A stretch of 64,000 bases of DNA from Jacaranda mimosifolia (lineage: Eukaryota; Streptophyta; Magnoliopsida; Lamiales; Bignoniaceae), in assembly GCA_018894105.1 (NCBI GenBank), contig CM032128.1, forward strand, positions 35,738,799-35,802,798, given 5' to 3'. Within the stretch, counting starts at the first letter, position 1. Each line of letters opens with the position of its first letter. This document shows positions 38,401 through 54,543 of the stretch, piece after piece. Below the pieces are notes generated by a model. It was not told where the DNA came from, did not search any database, and saw nothing but the letters and a program-made list of their open reading frames with translations. Made by a program: the position numbers and the translations under genes.

Positions 38401-41400
38401 GGTATGTATATGATTTTTTTTGAAGCAAAATATTTTATTTTCTATTCACAATTTCAAAGACACCCACACCAAAATCCTCACGCGCACACACACACACACA
38501 CTCACACACACAAGCGCACACACACACACACACACACTCATGCACACACACTCGCACACACACACGTTCAAAAATAAATGAATAAACAAGAAAATTTAAT
38601 AAACAAGATATATGTTAAAGATTTTCGGCCATATTTTTACTAACTTTAAATTTTTTGAACTCGAAATTTCCAGAAATTTGCCAAGGGGTATGTATATGAT
38701 TTTTTTTCAAGCAAAATATTTTATTTTCTATTCACAATTTCAGAGACACCCACACAAAAATACTCACGTGCACACCCACACACACACACACACACTCACG
38801 CACACACACGTTCAAAAATAAATGAATAAGCAAGAAAATTTAATAAACAAGATATTTAGTTGTATTTTCATTATTTACGTCATATATGTTAAGGATTTTC
38901 GGCCATATTTTTACACACACACACACACACACAAACTCACACTCACTCACACACACACTCACACACAAACACACACACACACACACACACACTCTCACAC
39001 ACACACACATATACTCACACACACACACAAACTTACACACACAAACTCACACACATAAACTCACACACACACATACACACACACACACACACACACTCTC
39101 TCTCTCTCTCACACACACACAAACTCACACACACACACACACACTCACGCACACACACACGTTCTAAAATAAATAAATAAGCAAGAAAATTTAATAAAGA
39201 AGATATTTAGTTGTATTTTCATTATTTACGTCATATATGTTAAGAATTTTCAGCCATATTTTTACTACTTTAAATCTTTTGAACTCTAAATTTCAAGAAA
39301 TTTTCCATGGGGTATGTATACGATTTTTTTTGAAGCAAAATATTTTATTTATTTTCACAATTTCAGAGACACCCACAACAAAACCCTCACGCTCGCACAC
39401 ACACACACACACACAAACTCACACACACACACAGAAACATACACTCACTCACGCACACACCCTTGCACACACACACATTAAAAAATAAATTAATAAGCAA
39501 GAAAATTTAATAAACAAGATATTTTAGTTGTATATTCATTATTTACATCATATATGTTTTGTATTTTCGACCATATTTTTGCTACTTTAAATTTTTAGAA
39601 CTCGAAATTTCAAGAAATTTCCCTAGGGGTATGTATATGATTTTTTTTGAAACAAAATATTTTATTTTCTATTCACAATTTCAGAGACACCCACAACAAA
39701 ATCCTCACGCGCGCAAACACACACAAACACTCACACACAGACACACACACTCACACACACAACGACACATACACTCACTCACGCACACACCCCCGCACAC
39801 ACACACGTTCAAAAATAAATGAATATGCAAGAAAATTTAATAAACAAGATATTTTAGTTGTATTTTCATTATTTACGTCATATATGTTAAGGATTTTCGG
39901 TCATATTTTTAGTACTTCAAATATTTAGAACTCGAAATCTTAAGAAATTTTCCAAGGGGTATGTATATGATTTTTTTTGAAGCAAAATATTTTATTTTCT
40001 ATTCACAATTTCAGAGACACCCACACCAAAATCCTCACACACACACACACACACTCAGAGCCACACAAACTCTCTCTCTCACACACACACACGAACACTT
40101 ACTCACACACACACACGTTCAAACATAAATGAATAAGCAAGAAAATTTAATAAACAAGATATTTTAGTTGTATTTTCATTTTTTACGTCATATATGTTAT
40201 GGATTTTCGGCCATATTTTTACTAACTTTAAATTTTTTGAACTCAAAATTTCTAGAAATTTGCCAAGGGGTATGTATATGATTTTTTTTCAAGCAAAACA
40301 TTTTATTTTCTATTTACAATTTCAGAGACACCCACACAAAAATACTCACGCGCACACCCACACACACACACACACACTAACGCACACACACACGTTCTAA
40401 AATAAATAAATAAGCAAGAAAATTTAATAAACAAGATATTTAGTTGTATTTTCATTATTTACGTCATATATGAAAAGAATTTTCGGCCTTATTTTTACTA
40501 CTTTAAATTTTTGAACTCTAAATTTCCAGAAATTTGCCAAGGGGTATGTATATGATTTTTTTTGAAGCAAAAATATTTTATTTTCTATTCACAATTTCAG
40601 AGACACCCAGGGAAAAATACTCGCGCGCGCGCGTGCACACGCACACACACACTCACAGTTACACACACTCACACACTCACACACACAAAAACTCATACAC
40701 ACACACACACACGAACACTTACTCACACACACACGTTCCAAAATAAATAAATAAGAAAAAAATTTAATAAACAAGATATTTAGTTGTATTTTCATTATTT
40801 ACGTCAAATATGTTAAGTATTTTCAGCCATATTTTTGCTACTTTAACTTTTTAGAACTCGAAATCTCAAGAAATTTCCCAAAGGGTATGTATATGATTTT
40901 TTTTGAAGCAATATATTTTATTTTCTATTCACAATTTCAGAGATACCCACACCAAAATCCTCACACACACACACACACTCAGAGCCACACAAACTCACAC
41001 ATACACACACACACACACGAACACTTACTCACACACACACACTCGCGCACACACACATTCAAATATAAATGAATAAGCAAGAAAATTTAATAAACAAGAT
41101 ATTTCAGTTGTATTTCATTTTTTACGTCATATATGTTATGGATTTTCGGCCATACTTTTACTAACTTTAAATTTTTTGAACTCGAAATTTCCAAAAATTT
41201 GCCAAGGGGTATGTATATGATTTTTTCAGAAGCAAAATATTATATTTTCTATTCACAATTTCAAAGACACCCACACAAAAATACTCACGCGCACCCCCTC
41301 CCCCCCACACTCACAGTTACACACACTCACACACACAAAAACTCGTACACACACACACGAACACTTACTCACACACACACATGTTCCAAAATAAATAAAT

Positions 41401-42467
41401 AAGAAGAAAATTTAATAAACAAGATATTTAGTTGTATTTTCATTATTTACGTCAAATATGTTAAGGATTTTCGGCCATATTTTTGCTACTTTAGCTTTTT
41501 AGAACTCGAAATCTCAAGAAATTTCCCAAAGGGTATGTATATAAATTTTCTTGAAGCAAAACATTTTATTTTCTATTCACAATTTCAGAGACACCCACAT
41601 CAAAATCCTCACGCACACGCACACACACACACACACACTCACACACAAAAGCGTACTCACGCACACACACTCACGCACACACACTCGCACACTAACACGT
41701 TCAAAAATAAATGAATAAGCAAGAAAATTTAATAAAGAAGATATATGTTAAGGATTTTCGGCCATATTTTTACTAAATTAAAATTTTTTGAACTCGAAAT
41801 TTCAAAACATTTGCCAAGGCATATGTATATGATTTTTTTTTGAAGCAAAATATTTTATTTTCTATTCACAATTTTGGAGACACCCACACCAAAATCCTCA
41901 CGCGCGCACACACACACACACACTCACACTCACACACACACACGTTCAAAAATAAATGAATAAGCAAGAAAATTTAATAAACAAGATATTTAATTGTATT
42001 TTCATTATTTACGTCATATATGTTAACGATTTTCGGCCATATTTTTACACACACACACACACACACACTCTCTCTCACACACACACACAAACTCACACTC
42101 ACTCACACACACACACACACACACTCTCTCTCTCACACACAAACACTTACACACACACACACAAACTCATTCACACACACACACACAAACTCACTCACAC
42201 ACACACACACACACAAACTTAAACACACAAAATCACACACACACACACACACAAACTCACACTCAAACACACACACAGACACACAGACACACACACTCAC
42301 AGACACACACAAACTCACACACACACACACACACAAACTCACACTCACAGGCACACACACACACACAGACACACACTCTCACACACACACACAACAAACT
42401 CATACACAAACTCACACACATACACACACACAAACTCACACACAAACTCACACACACACACACACTC
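30183..42467 (+). repeat. Satellite higher-order block 2 (12.3 kb)
   Basis: It begins with the same A fragment as block 1, here fused directly to the preceding long CA tract. The next 240 bp or so look identical to 20697-20940. It then follows block 1 unit for unit, except that 31753-35076 is repeated from 35077, making this the longest block. It lacks the 638-bp duplication seen in block 1. Long CA tracts lie at 38912-39163 and 42047-42466. Confidence 0.8.
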
Positions 42468-45400
42468 TTTGGTTGTATTTTCTTTATTCAAGAAATATAT
42501 ATTAAGAATTTTCGGATATATCTTCAATATTTTCTATTTTTTAAACTGAAAATTCCAAGAAAATTGTGAAGGAGTATATATATGATTTTATTTAAAGCAA
42601 TATATTTTGCTTTGTAGTAATAATTTCAGACACACCCACACTCAAATCCACATAGGTACACACACACACACTCGCACAGACGGACACACACACAAAAACA
42701 CCCTCGCACACACGCACGCACATAAAAACATGCACACACACACACACGCACACGTTCACAATCAACGAAAAATTAATATGTACGAAAATTTAATAAGAAG
42801 GTCTTTGGTTGTGTTTTCATTATTTAAGAAATATATATTATTAGACACACCAATGCCTAAATCCACACTGGCACACAAACATACACATGCACACACACGC
42901 GCACACACTCACACACACACACACACACACTCACTCACACACGCACACACTTAACACACATGCACAAACTCACACACACACACACACACGCACTCACGCA
43001 CACACACTCGCACACACACACGTTCAAAAATAAATGAATAAGTAAGAAAATTTAATAAACAAAATATTTTGTTGTATTTTCATTATTTACGTCATATATG
43101 TTAAGGATTTTGGGCTATATTTTTACTACTTTAAATTTTTTGAACTCGAAATTTCAAGAAATTTGCCAAGGGGTATGTATATGATTTTTTTGAAGCAAAA
43201 TATTTTATTTGCTATTCACAATTTTAGAGACACCCACACCAAAATCCTCACGCGCACACACACATTCAAAAATAAATGAATAAGCAAGAAAATTTAATAA
43301 ACAAGACATTTAGTTGTATTTTCATTATTTATGTCATATATGTTAAGGATTTTCGGCCATATTTTTCCTACTTTAAATTTTTTGAACTCGAAATTTCAAA
43401 AAATTTTCCAAGGGGTACGTGTAAGATTTTTTTCGAAGCAAAATATTTTATTTTCTATTCACAATTTCAGAGACACCAACACCAAAATCCTAACGCGCGC
43501 GCGCACACACACACACACACACTCACTTACTCACACGCACACTCACACACACACACACACACTCATGTTCAAAAACAAATGAATAAGCAAGAAAATTTAG
43601 TAAACAAGATATTTGGTTGTATTTTTAGTAATTACGTCGTATTTATTAATGATTTTTGGCTATATTTTGACTACTTTCAATTTTTTGAACTTGAAATTTC
43701 GAGAAATTTTCAAAGGGTTATGTATATAATTTTTTTTGAAGCAAAATATTTTATTTTCTATTCACAATTTCGGAGACACCAACACCAAAATCCTAACACA
43801 CGTGCGCGCGCGCACACACACACACACAGTCACACTCACTCACGCACACACACTCACTCACGCACACACACTCACACACACACACACATTCAAAAATAGA
43901 TGAATAAGCAAGAAAATTTAATAAACAAGATATTTAGTTGTATTTTCACTATTTACGCCATATATGTTAAGGAATTTTGGCCATATTTTTACTACTATAA
44001 ATTTTTTGAACTCGAAATTTCAAGAAATTTGCCAAGGGGATGTATATGATTCTTTTTGAAGCAAAATATTTTATTTTCTATTCACAATTACAGAGACACC
44101 CACACCTAAATCCTCACACACACACACACACACACACACGTTCAAAAACAAATGAATAAGCAAGAAAATTTAATAAACAAGATATTTGGTTGTATTTTTA
44201 GTTTTTATGTCGCATATATTAATGATTTTTGTCAATATTTTGAATGCTTTCAATTTTTTGAACTCGAAATTTAAAGAAAATTTTCAAGGGTTATTTATAT
44301 AATTTTTTTTGAAGCAAAATATTTTATTTTCTATTCACAATTTCAGAGATACCTACACCAAAATCCTCACGCACACATACACGCACACTCAGACACACAC
44401 ACACACACACACACTCACATTCAAAAACAAATGAAAAAGCAAGAAAATTTAATAAACAAGATTTTTGGTTGTATTTTTATTATTGACGTCATATATATTA
44501 AGAATTTTTGGCTATATTTTTACTACTTTCATTTTTTGGAACTCGAAATTTGAAGAAATTTGCCAAGTAGTATGTATATAATTTTTTTGGAATTAAAATA
44601 TTTTATTTACTATTCAAAATTTCAGAGACATCCACACCAAAGTCCTCACGTGCGCACACACACACACACACACACTCACATGCTCATGCACACACAAACT
44701 CACACACACAAACCCACACACGCACTCACTAATGCACACACACACGTTCAAAAATAAATAAATAAGCAAGAAAATTTAATAAACAAGATATTTAGTTGTA
44801 TTTTCATTATTTAAGTCATATATGTTAAGGATTTTCGGCCATATTTTTACTATTTCAAATTTTTTGAACTCGAAATTTCAACAAATTTTCCAAGGGGTGC
44901 GTACAAGATTTTTTTTGAAGCAAAATATTTTATTTTCTATTCACAATTTAAGAGACACCCACACCAAAATCCTAACGCGCGCACACACACACTCAAACAC
45001 ACACACACACACACACTCAAACACACATGCACACACACACACACACACACACTCACACACACACACACACATACACTCACTCACGCACACACACTCGCAC
45101 ACACACATGTTCAAAAATAAATGAATAAGCAAGGAAATTTGATAAACAAGATATGTAATTGTATTTTCATCATTTACGCCATATATGTTATGGATTTTCA
45201 GCCATATTTTTACTACCTTAATTTTTTTGAACTCGAATTTTCAAGAAATTTGCCAAGGGGTATGTATATGATTTTTTTTGAAGCAAAATATTTATTTTCC
45301 ATTCACAATTTCAGAGACACCGACACCAAAATCCTCACGCGCACACACACATACACACAAGTTCAAAAATAAATGAATGAGCAAGAAAATTTAATAAACA

Positions 45401-48400
45401 AGATATTTTAGTTGTATTTTCATTTTTTACGTCATATATGATATGGATTTTCGGCCAAATTTTTACTAACTTTAAAATTATTGAACTCAAAATTTCAAGA
45501 AATTTGCCAAGGGGTATGTATATGATTTTTTTGAAGAAAAATATTTTATTTTCTATTCACAATTTCAGATACACCCACCCAAAAATACCCACACACACAC
45601 ACACACACGCACACACACACACACACACACACTCACGCACACACACTTGCACACACACATTTTCATTATTTACGTCATATATGTTCAAGATTTTCGGCCA
45701 TATTTTTGTTACTTTAAATTTTTAGATCTCGAAATGTAAAGAAATTTGCCAAGGGGTATGCATATCACTTTTGTTGAAGCAAAATATTTTATTTTCTATT
45801 TACAATTTCAGAGACACCCACATAAAAGTCCTCATGCGCACACACACACTCATACCCACACACGCACACTCTCTTTCTCACACACACATACACATACACA
45901 TTCACACACACACAACAAAATCCTCACACGCGCACACACACACAGACACACACAAACACTCACACACTCACACACAAACTCACACACACACACACACTCA
46001 CTCACACACACAGAGACACATACACTCACTGACGCACACACACTCGCACACACACCCGTTCAAAAATAAATGAATAAGCAATAAAATTTAATAAACAAGA
46101 TATTTTAGTTGTATTTTCATTATTCACGTCATATATGTTAAGGATTTTCGGCTATATTTTTGCTACTTTAAATTTTTAGAACTCAAAATTTCAAAATTTT
46201 TTCCAAGGGGTATGTATATGATTTTATTTGAAGCAAAATATTTTATTTTCTATTCACAATTTCAGAGACACCCAGGGAAAAATATTCACGCGTGCGCACA
46301 CACACACACACACGAACACTTACTCACACACACACACGTTCAAACATAAATCAATAAGCAAGAAAATTTAATGAACAAGATATTTTAGTTGTATTTTTAT
46401 TTTTGACGTCATATATGTTATGGATTTTCAGCCATATTTTTACTAACTTTAAATTTTCTGAACTCGAAATTTCCAAAAATTTGCCAAGGGGTATGTATAC
46501 GAATTTTTTTGAAGCAAAATATTATATTTTCTATTCACAATTTCAGAGACACCCACACAAAAATACTCACGCGCACACCCACACACACACTCACGCACAC
46601 ACACACATTCTAAAATAAATAAATGAGCAAGAAAATTTAATAAACAAGATATTTAGTTGTATTTTCATTATTTACGTCATATATGTAAAGAATTTTCGGC
46701 CATATTTTTACTACTTTAAGTTTTTTGAACTCTAAATTTCCAAAAATTTGCCAAGGGGTATGTATATGATTTTTTTTGAAGCAAAATTATTTTATTTTCT
46801 ATTCACAATTTCAGAGACACCTAGGGAAAAATACTCACGTGAGCGCACTCACACACTCACAGTTACACACACTCACACACACAAAAACTCATACACACAC
46901 ACACACAAGAACACTTACTCACACACACAAGTTCAAAAATAAATAAATAAGAAGAAAATCTAATAAACAAGATATTTAGTTGTATTTTCATTATTTACGT
47001 CAAATATGTTAAGGATTTTCGGCCATATTTTGGCTACTTTAACTTTTTAGAACTCGAAATCTCAAGAAATTTCCCAAGGGGTATGTATATGATTTTTTTT
47101 GAAGCAAAATATTTTATTTTCTATTCACAATTTCAAAGACACCCACACCAAAATCCTCACGCGCACACACACACACACACTCACACACACAAGCGCACAC
47201 ACACACACACACACTCATGCACACACACTCGCACACACACACGTTCAAAAATAAATGAATAAACAAGAAAATTTAATAAACAAGATATATGTTAAAGATT
47301 TTCGGCCATATTTTTACTAACTTTAAATTTTTTGAACTCGAAATTTCCAGAAATTTGCCAAGGGGTATGTATATGATTTTTTTTCAAGCAAAAATATTTT
47401 ATTTTCTATTCACAATTTCAGAGACACCCACACAAAAATACTCACGTGCACACCCACACACACACACACACACTCACGCACACACACGTTCAAAAATAAA
47501 TGAATAAGCAAGAAAATTTAATAAACAAGATATTTAGTTGTATTTTCATTATTTACGTCATATATGTTAAGGATTTTCGGCCATATTTTTACACACACAC
47601 ACACACACACAAACTCACACTCACTCACACACACACTCACACACAAACACACACACACACACACACACACTCTCACACACACACACACATACTCACACAC
47701 ACACACAAACTTACACACACAAACTCACACACATAAACTCACACACACACATACACACACACACACACACACTCTCTCTCTCTCACACACACACAAACTC
47801 ACACACACACACACACACTCACGCACACACACACGTTCTAAAATAAATAAATAAGCAAGAAAATTTAATAAAGAAGATATTTAGTTGTATTTTCATTATT
47901 TACGTCATATATGTTAAGAATTTTCAGCCATATTTTTACTACTTTATATCTTTTGAACTCTAAATTTCAAGAAATTTTCCATGGGGTATGTATACGATTT
48001 TTTTTGAAGCAAAATATTTTATTTATTTTCACAATTTCAGAGACACCCACAACAAAACCCTCACGCTCGCACACACACACACACACACAAACTCACACAC
48101 ACACACAGAAACATACACTCACTCACGCACACACCCTTGCACACACACACATTAAAAAATAAATGAATAAGCAAGAAAATTTAAAAAACAAGATATTTTA
48201 GTTGTATATTCATTATTTACATCCTATATGTTTTGTATTTTCGACCATATTTTTGCTACTTTAAATTTTTAGAACTCGAAATTTCAAGAAATTTCCCTAG
48301 GGGTATGTATATGATTTTTTTTGAAACAAAATATTTTATTTTCTATTCACAATTTCAGAGACACCCACAACAAAATCCTCACGCGCGCAAACACACACAA

Positions 48401-50704
48401 ACACTCACACACAGACACACACACTCACACACACAACGACACATACACTCACTCACGCACACACCCCCGCACACACACACGTTCAAAAATAAATGAATAT
48501 GCAAGAAAATTTAATAAACAAGATATTTTAGTTGTATTTTCATTATTTACGTCATATATGTTAAGGATTTTCGGTCATATTTTTAGTACTTCAAATATTT
48601 AGAACTCGAAATCTTAAGAAATTTTCCAAGGGGTATGTATATGATTTTTTTTGAAGCAAAATATTTTATTTTCTATTCACAATTTCAGAGACACCCACAC
48701 CAAAATCCTCACACACACACACACACTCAGAGCCACACAAACTCTCTCTCTCTCACACACACACGAACACTTACTCACACACACACACGTTCAAACATAA
48801 ATGAATAAGCAAGAAAATTTAATAAACAAGATATTTTAGTTGTATTTTCATTTTTTACGTCATATATGTTATGGATTTTCGGCCATATTTTTACTAACTT
48901 TAAATTTTTTGAACTCAAAATTTCTAGAAATTTGCCAAGGGGTATGTATATGATTTTTTTTCAAGCAAAACATTTTATTTTCTATTTACAATTTCAGAGA
49001 CACCCACACAAAAATACTCACGCGCACACCCACACACACACACACACACTAACGCACACACACACGTTCTAAAATAAATAAATAAGCAAGAAAATTTAAT
49101 AAACAAGATATTTAGTTGTATTTTCATTATTTACGTCATATATGAAAAGAATTTTCGGCCTTATTTTTACTACTTTAAATTTTTGAACTCTAAATTTCCA
49201 GAAATTGCCAAGGGGTATGTATATGATTTTTTTTGAAGCAAAAATATTTTATTTTCTATTCACAATTTCAGAGACACCGAGGGAAAAATACTCGCGCGCG
49301 CGCGTGCACACGCACACACACACTCACAGTTACACACACTCACACACTCACACACACAAAAACTCATACACACACACACACACGAACACTTACTCACACA
49401 CACACACGTTCCAAAATAAATAAATAAGAAGAAAATTTAATAAACAAGATATTTAGTTGTATTTTCATTATTTACGTCAAATATGTTAAGTATTTTCAGC
49501 CATATTTTTGCTACTTTAACTTTTTAGAACTCGAAATCTCAAGAAATTTCCCAAAGGGTATGTATATGATTTTTTTTGAAGCAATATATTTTATTTTCTA
49601 TTCACAATTTCAGAGATACCCACACCAAAATCCTCACACACACACACACACTCAGAGCCACACAAACTCACACATACACACACACACACACGAACACTTA
49701 CTCACACACACACACTCGCGCACACACACATTCAAATATAAATGAATAAGCAAGAAAATTTAATAAACAAGATATTTCAGTTGTATTTCATTTTTTACGT
49801 CATATATGTTATGGATTTTCGGCCATACTTTTACTAACTTTAAATTTTTTGAACTCGAAATTTCCAAAAATTTGCCAAGGGGTATGTATATGATTTTTTC
49901 AGAAGCAAAATATTATATTTTCTATTCACAATTTCAAAGACACCCACACAAAAATACTCACGCGCACCCCCTCCCCCCCACACTCACAGTTACACACACT
50001 CACACACACAAAAACTCGTACACACACACACGAACACTTACTCACACACACACATGTTCCAAAATAAATAAATAAGAAGAAAATTTAATAAACAAGATAT
50101 TTAGTTGTATTTTCATTATTTACGTCAAATATGTTAAGGATTTTCGGCCATATTTTTGCTACTTTAGCTTTTTAGAACTCGAAATCTCAAGAAATTTCCC
50201 AAAGGGTATGTATATAAATTTTCTTGAAGCAAAACATTTTATTTTCTATTCACAATTTCAGAGACACCCACATCAAAATCCTCACGCACACGCACACACA
50301 CTCACACACAAAAGCGCACTCACGCACACACACTCACGCACACACACTCGCACACTAACACGTTCAAAAATAAATGAATAAGCAAGAAAATTTAATAAAG
50401 AAGATATATGTTAAGGATTTTCGGCCATATTTTTACTAAATTAAAATTTTTTGAACTCGAAATTTCAAGAAATTTGCCAAGGCATATGTATATGATTTTT
50501 TTTTGAAGCAAAATATTTTATTTTCTATTCACAATTTTGGAGACACCCACACCAAAATCCTCACGCGCGCACACACACACACACACTCACACTCACACAC
50601 ACACACGTTCAAAAATAAATGAATAAGCAAGAAAATTTAATAAACAAGATATTTAATTGTATTTTCATTATTTACGTCATATATGTTAACGATTTTCGGC
50701 CATA

Positions 50705-50735
<31 letters not shown>

Positions 50736-51134
50736 TCTCTCACACACACACACAAACTCATACTCACTCACACACACACACACACACTCTCTCTCTCTCA
50801 CACACAAACACTTACACACACACACACAAACTCATTCACACACACACACACAAACTCACTCACACACACACACACACACACAAACTTAAACACACAAAAT
50901 CACACACACACACACACACAAACTCACACTCAAACACACACACAGACACACAGACACACACACTCACAGACACACACAAACTCACACACACACACACACA
51001 CAAACTCACACTCACAGGCACACACACACACACAGACACACACTCTCACACACACACACAACAAACTCATACACAAACTCACACACATACACACACACAA
51101 ACTCACACACAAACTCACACACACACACACACTC
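42468..51134 (+). repeat. Satellite higher-order block 3 (8.7 kb)
   Basis: It has the same opening A fragment, truncated A unit and B series as block 2, without the 3.3-kb duplication and with one 280-bp B unit missing at about 44745-44760. Long CA tracts lie at 47590-47835 and 50709-51133. Confidence 0.8.
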
Positions 51135-54100
51135 TTTGGTTGTATTTTCTTTATTCAAGAAATATATATTAAGAATTTTCGGATATATCTTCAATATTTT
51201 CTATTTTTTAAACTGAAAATTCCAAGAAAATTGTGAAGGAGTATATATATGATTTTATTTAACGCAATATATTTTGCTTTGTAGTAATAATTTCAGACAC
51301 ACCCACACTCAAATCCACATAGGTACACACACACACACTCGCACAGACGGACACACACACAAAAACACCCTCGCACACACGCACATAAAACATGCACACA
51401 CACACACACGCACACGTTCACAATCAACGAAAAATTAATATGTACGAAAATTTAATAAGAAGGTCTTTGGTTGTGTTTTCATTATTTAAGAAATATATAT
51501 TATTAGACACACCAATGCCTAAATCCACACTGGCACACAAACATACACATGCACACACACGCGCACACACTCACTCACACACACACACACACTCACTCAC
51601 ACACGCACACACTTAACACACACGCACAAACTCACACACACACACACACACACACGCACTCACGCACACACACTCGCACACACACACGTTCAAAAATAAA
51701 TGAATAAGTTAGAAAATTTAATAAACAAAATATTTTGTTGTATTTTCATTATTTAAGTCATATATGTTAAGGATTTTGGGCTATATTTTTACTACTTTAA
51801 ATTTTTTGAACTCGAAATTTCAAGAAATTTGCCAAGGGGTATGTATATGATTTTTTTGAAGCAAAATATTTTATTTGCTATTCACAATTTTAGAGACACC
51901 CACACCAAAATCCTCACGCGCACACACACATTCAAAAATAAATGAATAAGCAAGAAAATTTAATAAACAAGACATTTAGTTGTATTTTCATTATTTATGT
52001 CATATATGTTAAGGATTTTCGGCCATATTTTTCCTACTTTAAATTTTTTGAACTCGAAATTTCAAAAAATTTGCCAAGGGGTACGTGTAAGATTTTTTTC
52101 GAAGCAAAATATTTTATTTTCTATTCACAATTTCAGAGACACCAACACCAAAATCCTAACGCGCGCGCACACACACACACACACACACTCACTTACTCAC
52201 ACGCACACTCACACACGCACACACACACTCATGTTCAAAAACAAATGAATAAGCAAGAAAATTTAGTAAACAAGATATTTGGTTGTATTTTTAGTAATCA
52301 CGTCGTTTTTATTAATGATTTTTGGCTATATTTTGACTACTTTCAATTTTTTAAACTTGAAATTTCGAGAAATTTTCAAAGGGTTATGTATATAATTTTT
52401 TTTGAATCAAAATATTTTATTTTCTATTCACAATTTCGGAGACACCAACACCAAAATCCTAACACACGTGCGCGCGCACACACACACACACACAGTCACA
52501 CACACACACACACACACACACTCACTCACGCACACACACTCACACACACACACATTCAAAAATAGATGAATAAGCAAGAAAATTTAATAAACAAGATATT
52601 TAGTTGTATTTTCACTATTTACGCCATATATGTTAAGGAATTTTGGCCATATTTTTACTACTATAAATTTTTTGAACTCAAAATTTCAAGAAATTTGCCA
52701 AGGGGATGTATATGATTCTTTTTGAAGCAAAATATTTTATTTTCTATTCACAATTTCAGAGACACCCACACCTAAATCCTCACACACACACACACACACA
52801 CACACGTTCACACACACGTTCAAAAACAAATGAATAAGCAAGAAAATTTAATAAACAAGATATTTGGTTGTATTTTTAGTTTTTATGTCGCATATATTAA
52901 TGATTTTTGTCAATATTTTGAATACTTTCAATTTTTTGAACTCGAAATTTAAAGAAAATTTTCAAGGGTTATTTATATAATTTTTTTTGAAGCAAAATAT
53001 TTTATTTTCTATTCACAATTTCAGAGATACCTACACCAAAATCCTCACGCACACATACACGCACACTCAGACACACACACACACACACACTCACATTCAA
53101 AAACAAATGAAAAAGCAAGAAAATTTAATAAACAAGATTTTTGGTTGTATTTTTATTATTGACGTCATATATATTAAGGATTTTTGGCTATATTTTTACT
53201 ACTTTCATTTTTTGGAACTCGAAATTTGAAGAAATTTGCCAAGGAGTATGTATATAATTTTTTTGGAAATAAAATATTTTATTTACTATTCAAAATTTCA
53301 GAGACATCCACACCAAAGTCCTCACGTGCGCACACACACACACACACACTCACATGCTCATGCACACACAAACTCACACACACAAACACACACACGCACT
53401 CACTAATGCACACACACACGTTCAAAAATAAATGAATAAGCAAGAAAATTTAATAAACAAGATATTTTGGTTGTATTTTCATTATTTACGTCATATATGT
53501 TAAGGATTTTCGGCCATATTTTTATTACTTTAAATTTTTTGAACTCGAAATTTCAAGAAATTTGCCAAGGGGTATGTATATGATTTTTTTTGATGCAAAA
53601 TATTTTATTTTCTATTCACAATTTCAGAGACACCCGCACCAAAATTCTCATGCGCACACACACACACACTCTATCTCTCACACACTCACGCACACGCACG
53701 TTCAAAAATAAATAAATAAGCAAGAAAATTTAATAAACAAGATATTTAGTTGTATTTTCATTATTTAAGTCATATATGTTAAGGATTTTCGGCCATATTT
53801 TTACTGTTTTAAATTTTTTGAACTCGAAATTTCAACAAATTTTCCAAGTGGTGCGTACAAGATTTTTTTTGAAGCAAAAAATTTTATTTTCTATTCACAA
53901 TTTAAGAGACACCCACACCAAAATCCTAACGCGCGCACACACACACTCAAACACACATGCACACACACACACACACTCACACACACACACACATACACTC
54001 ACTCACGCACACACACTCGCACACACACATGTTCAAAAATAAATGAATAAGCAAGGAAATTTGATAAACAAGATATGTAATTGTATTTTCATCATTTACG

Positions 54101-54511
54101 CCATATATGTTATGGATTTTCAGCCATATTTTTACTACCTTAATTTTTTTGAACTCGAATTTTCAAGAAATTTGCCAAGGGGTATGTATATGATTTTTTT
54201 TGAAGCAAAATATTTATTTTCCATTCACAATTTCAGAGACACCTACACCAAAATCCTCACGCGCACACACACATACACACAAGTTCAAAAATAAATGAAT
54301 GAGCAAGAAAATTTAATAAACAAGATATTTTAGTTGTATTTTCATTTTTTACGTCATATATGATATGGATTTTCGGCCAAATTTTTACTAACTTTAAAAT
54401 TTTTGAACTCAAAATTTCAAGAAATTTGCCAAGGGGTATGTATATGATTTTTTTGAAGAAAAATATTTTATTTTCTATTCACAATTTCAGATACACCCAC
54501 CCAAAAATACT

Positions 54512-54543
<32 letters not shown>

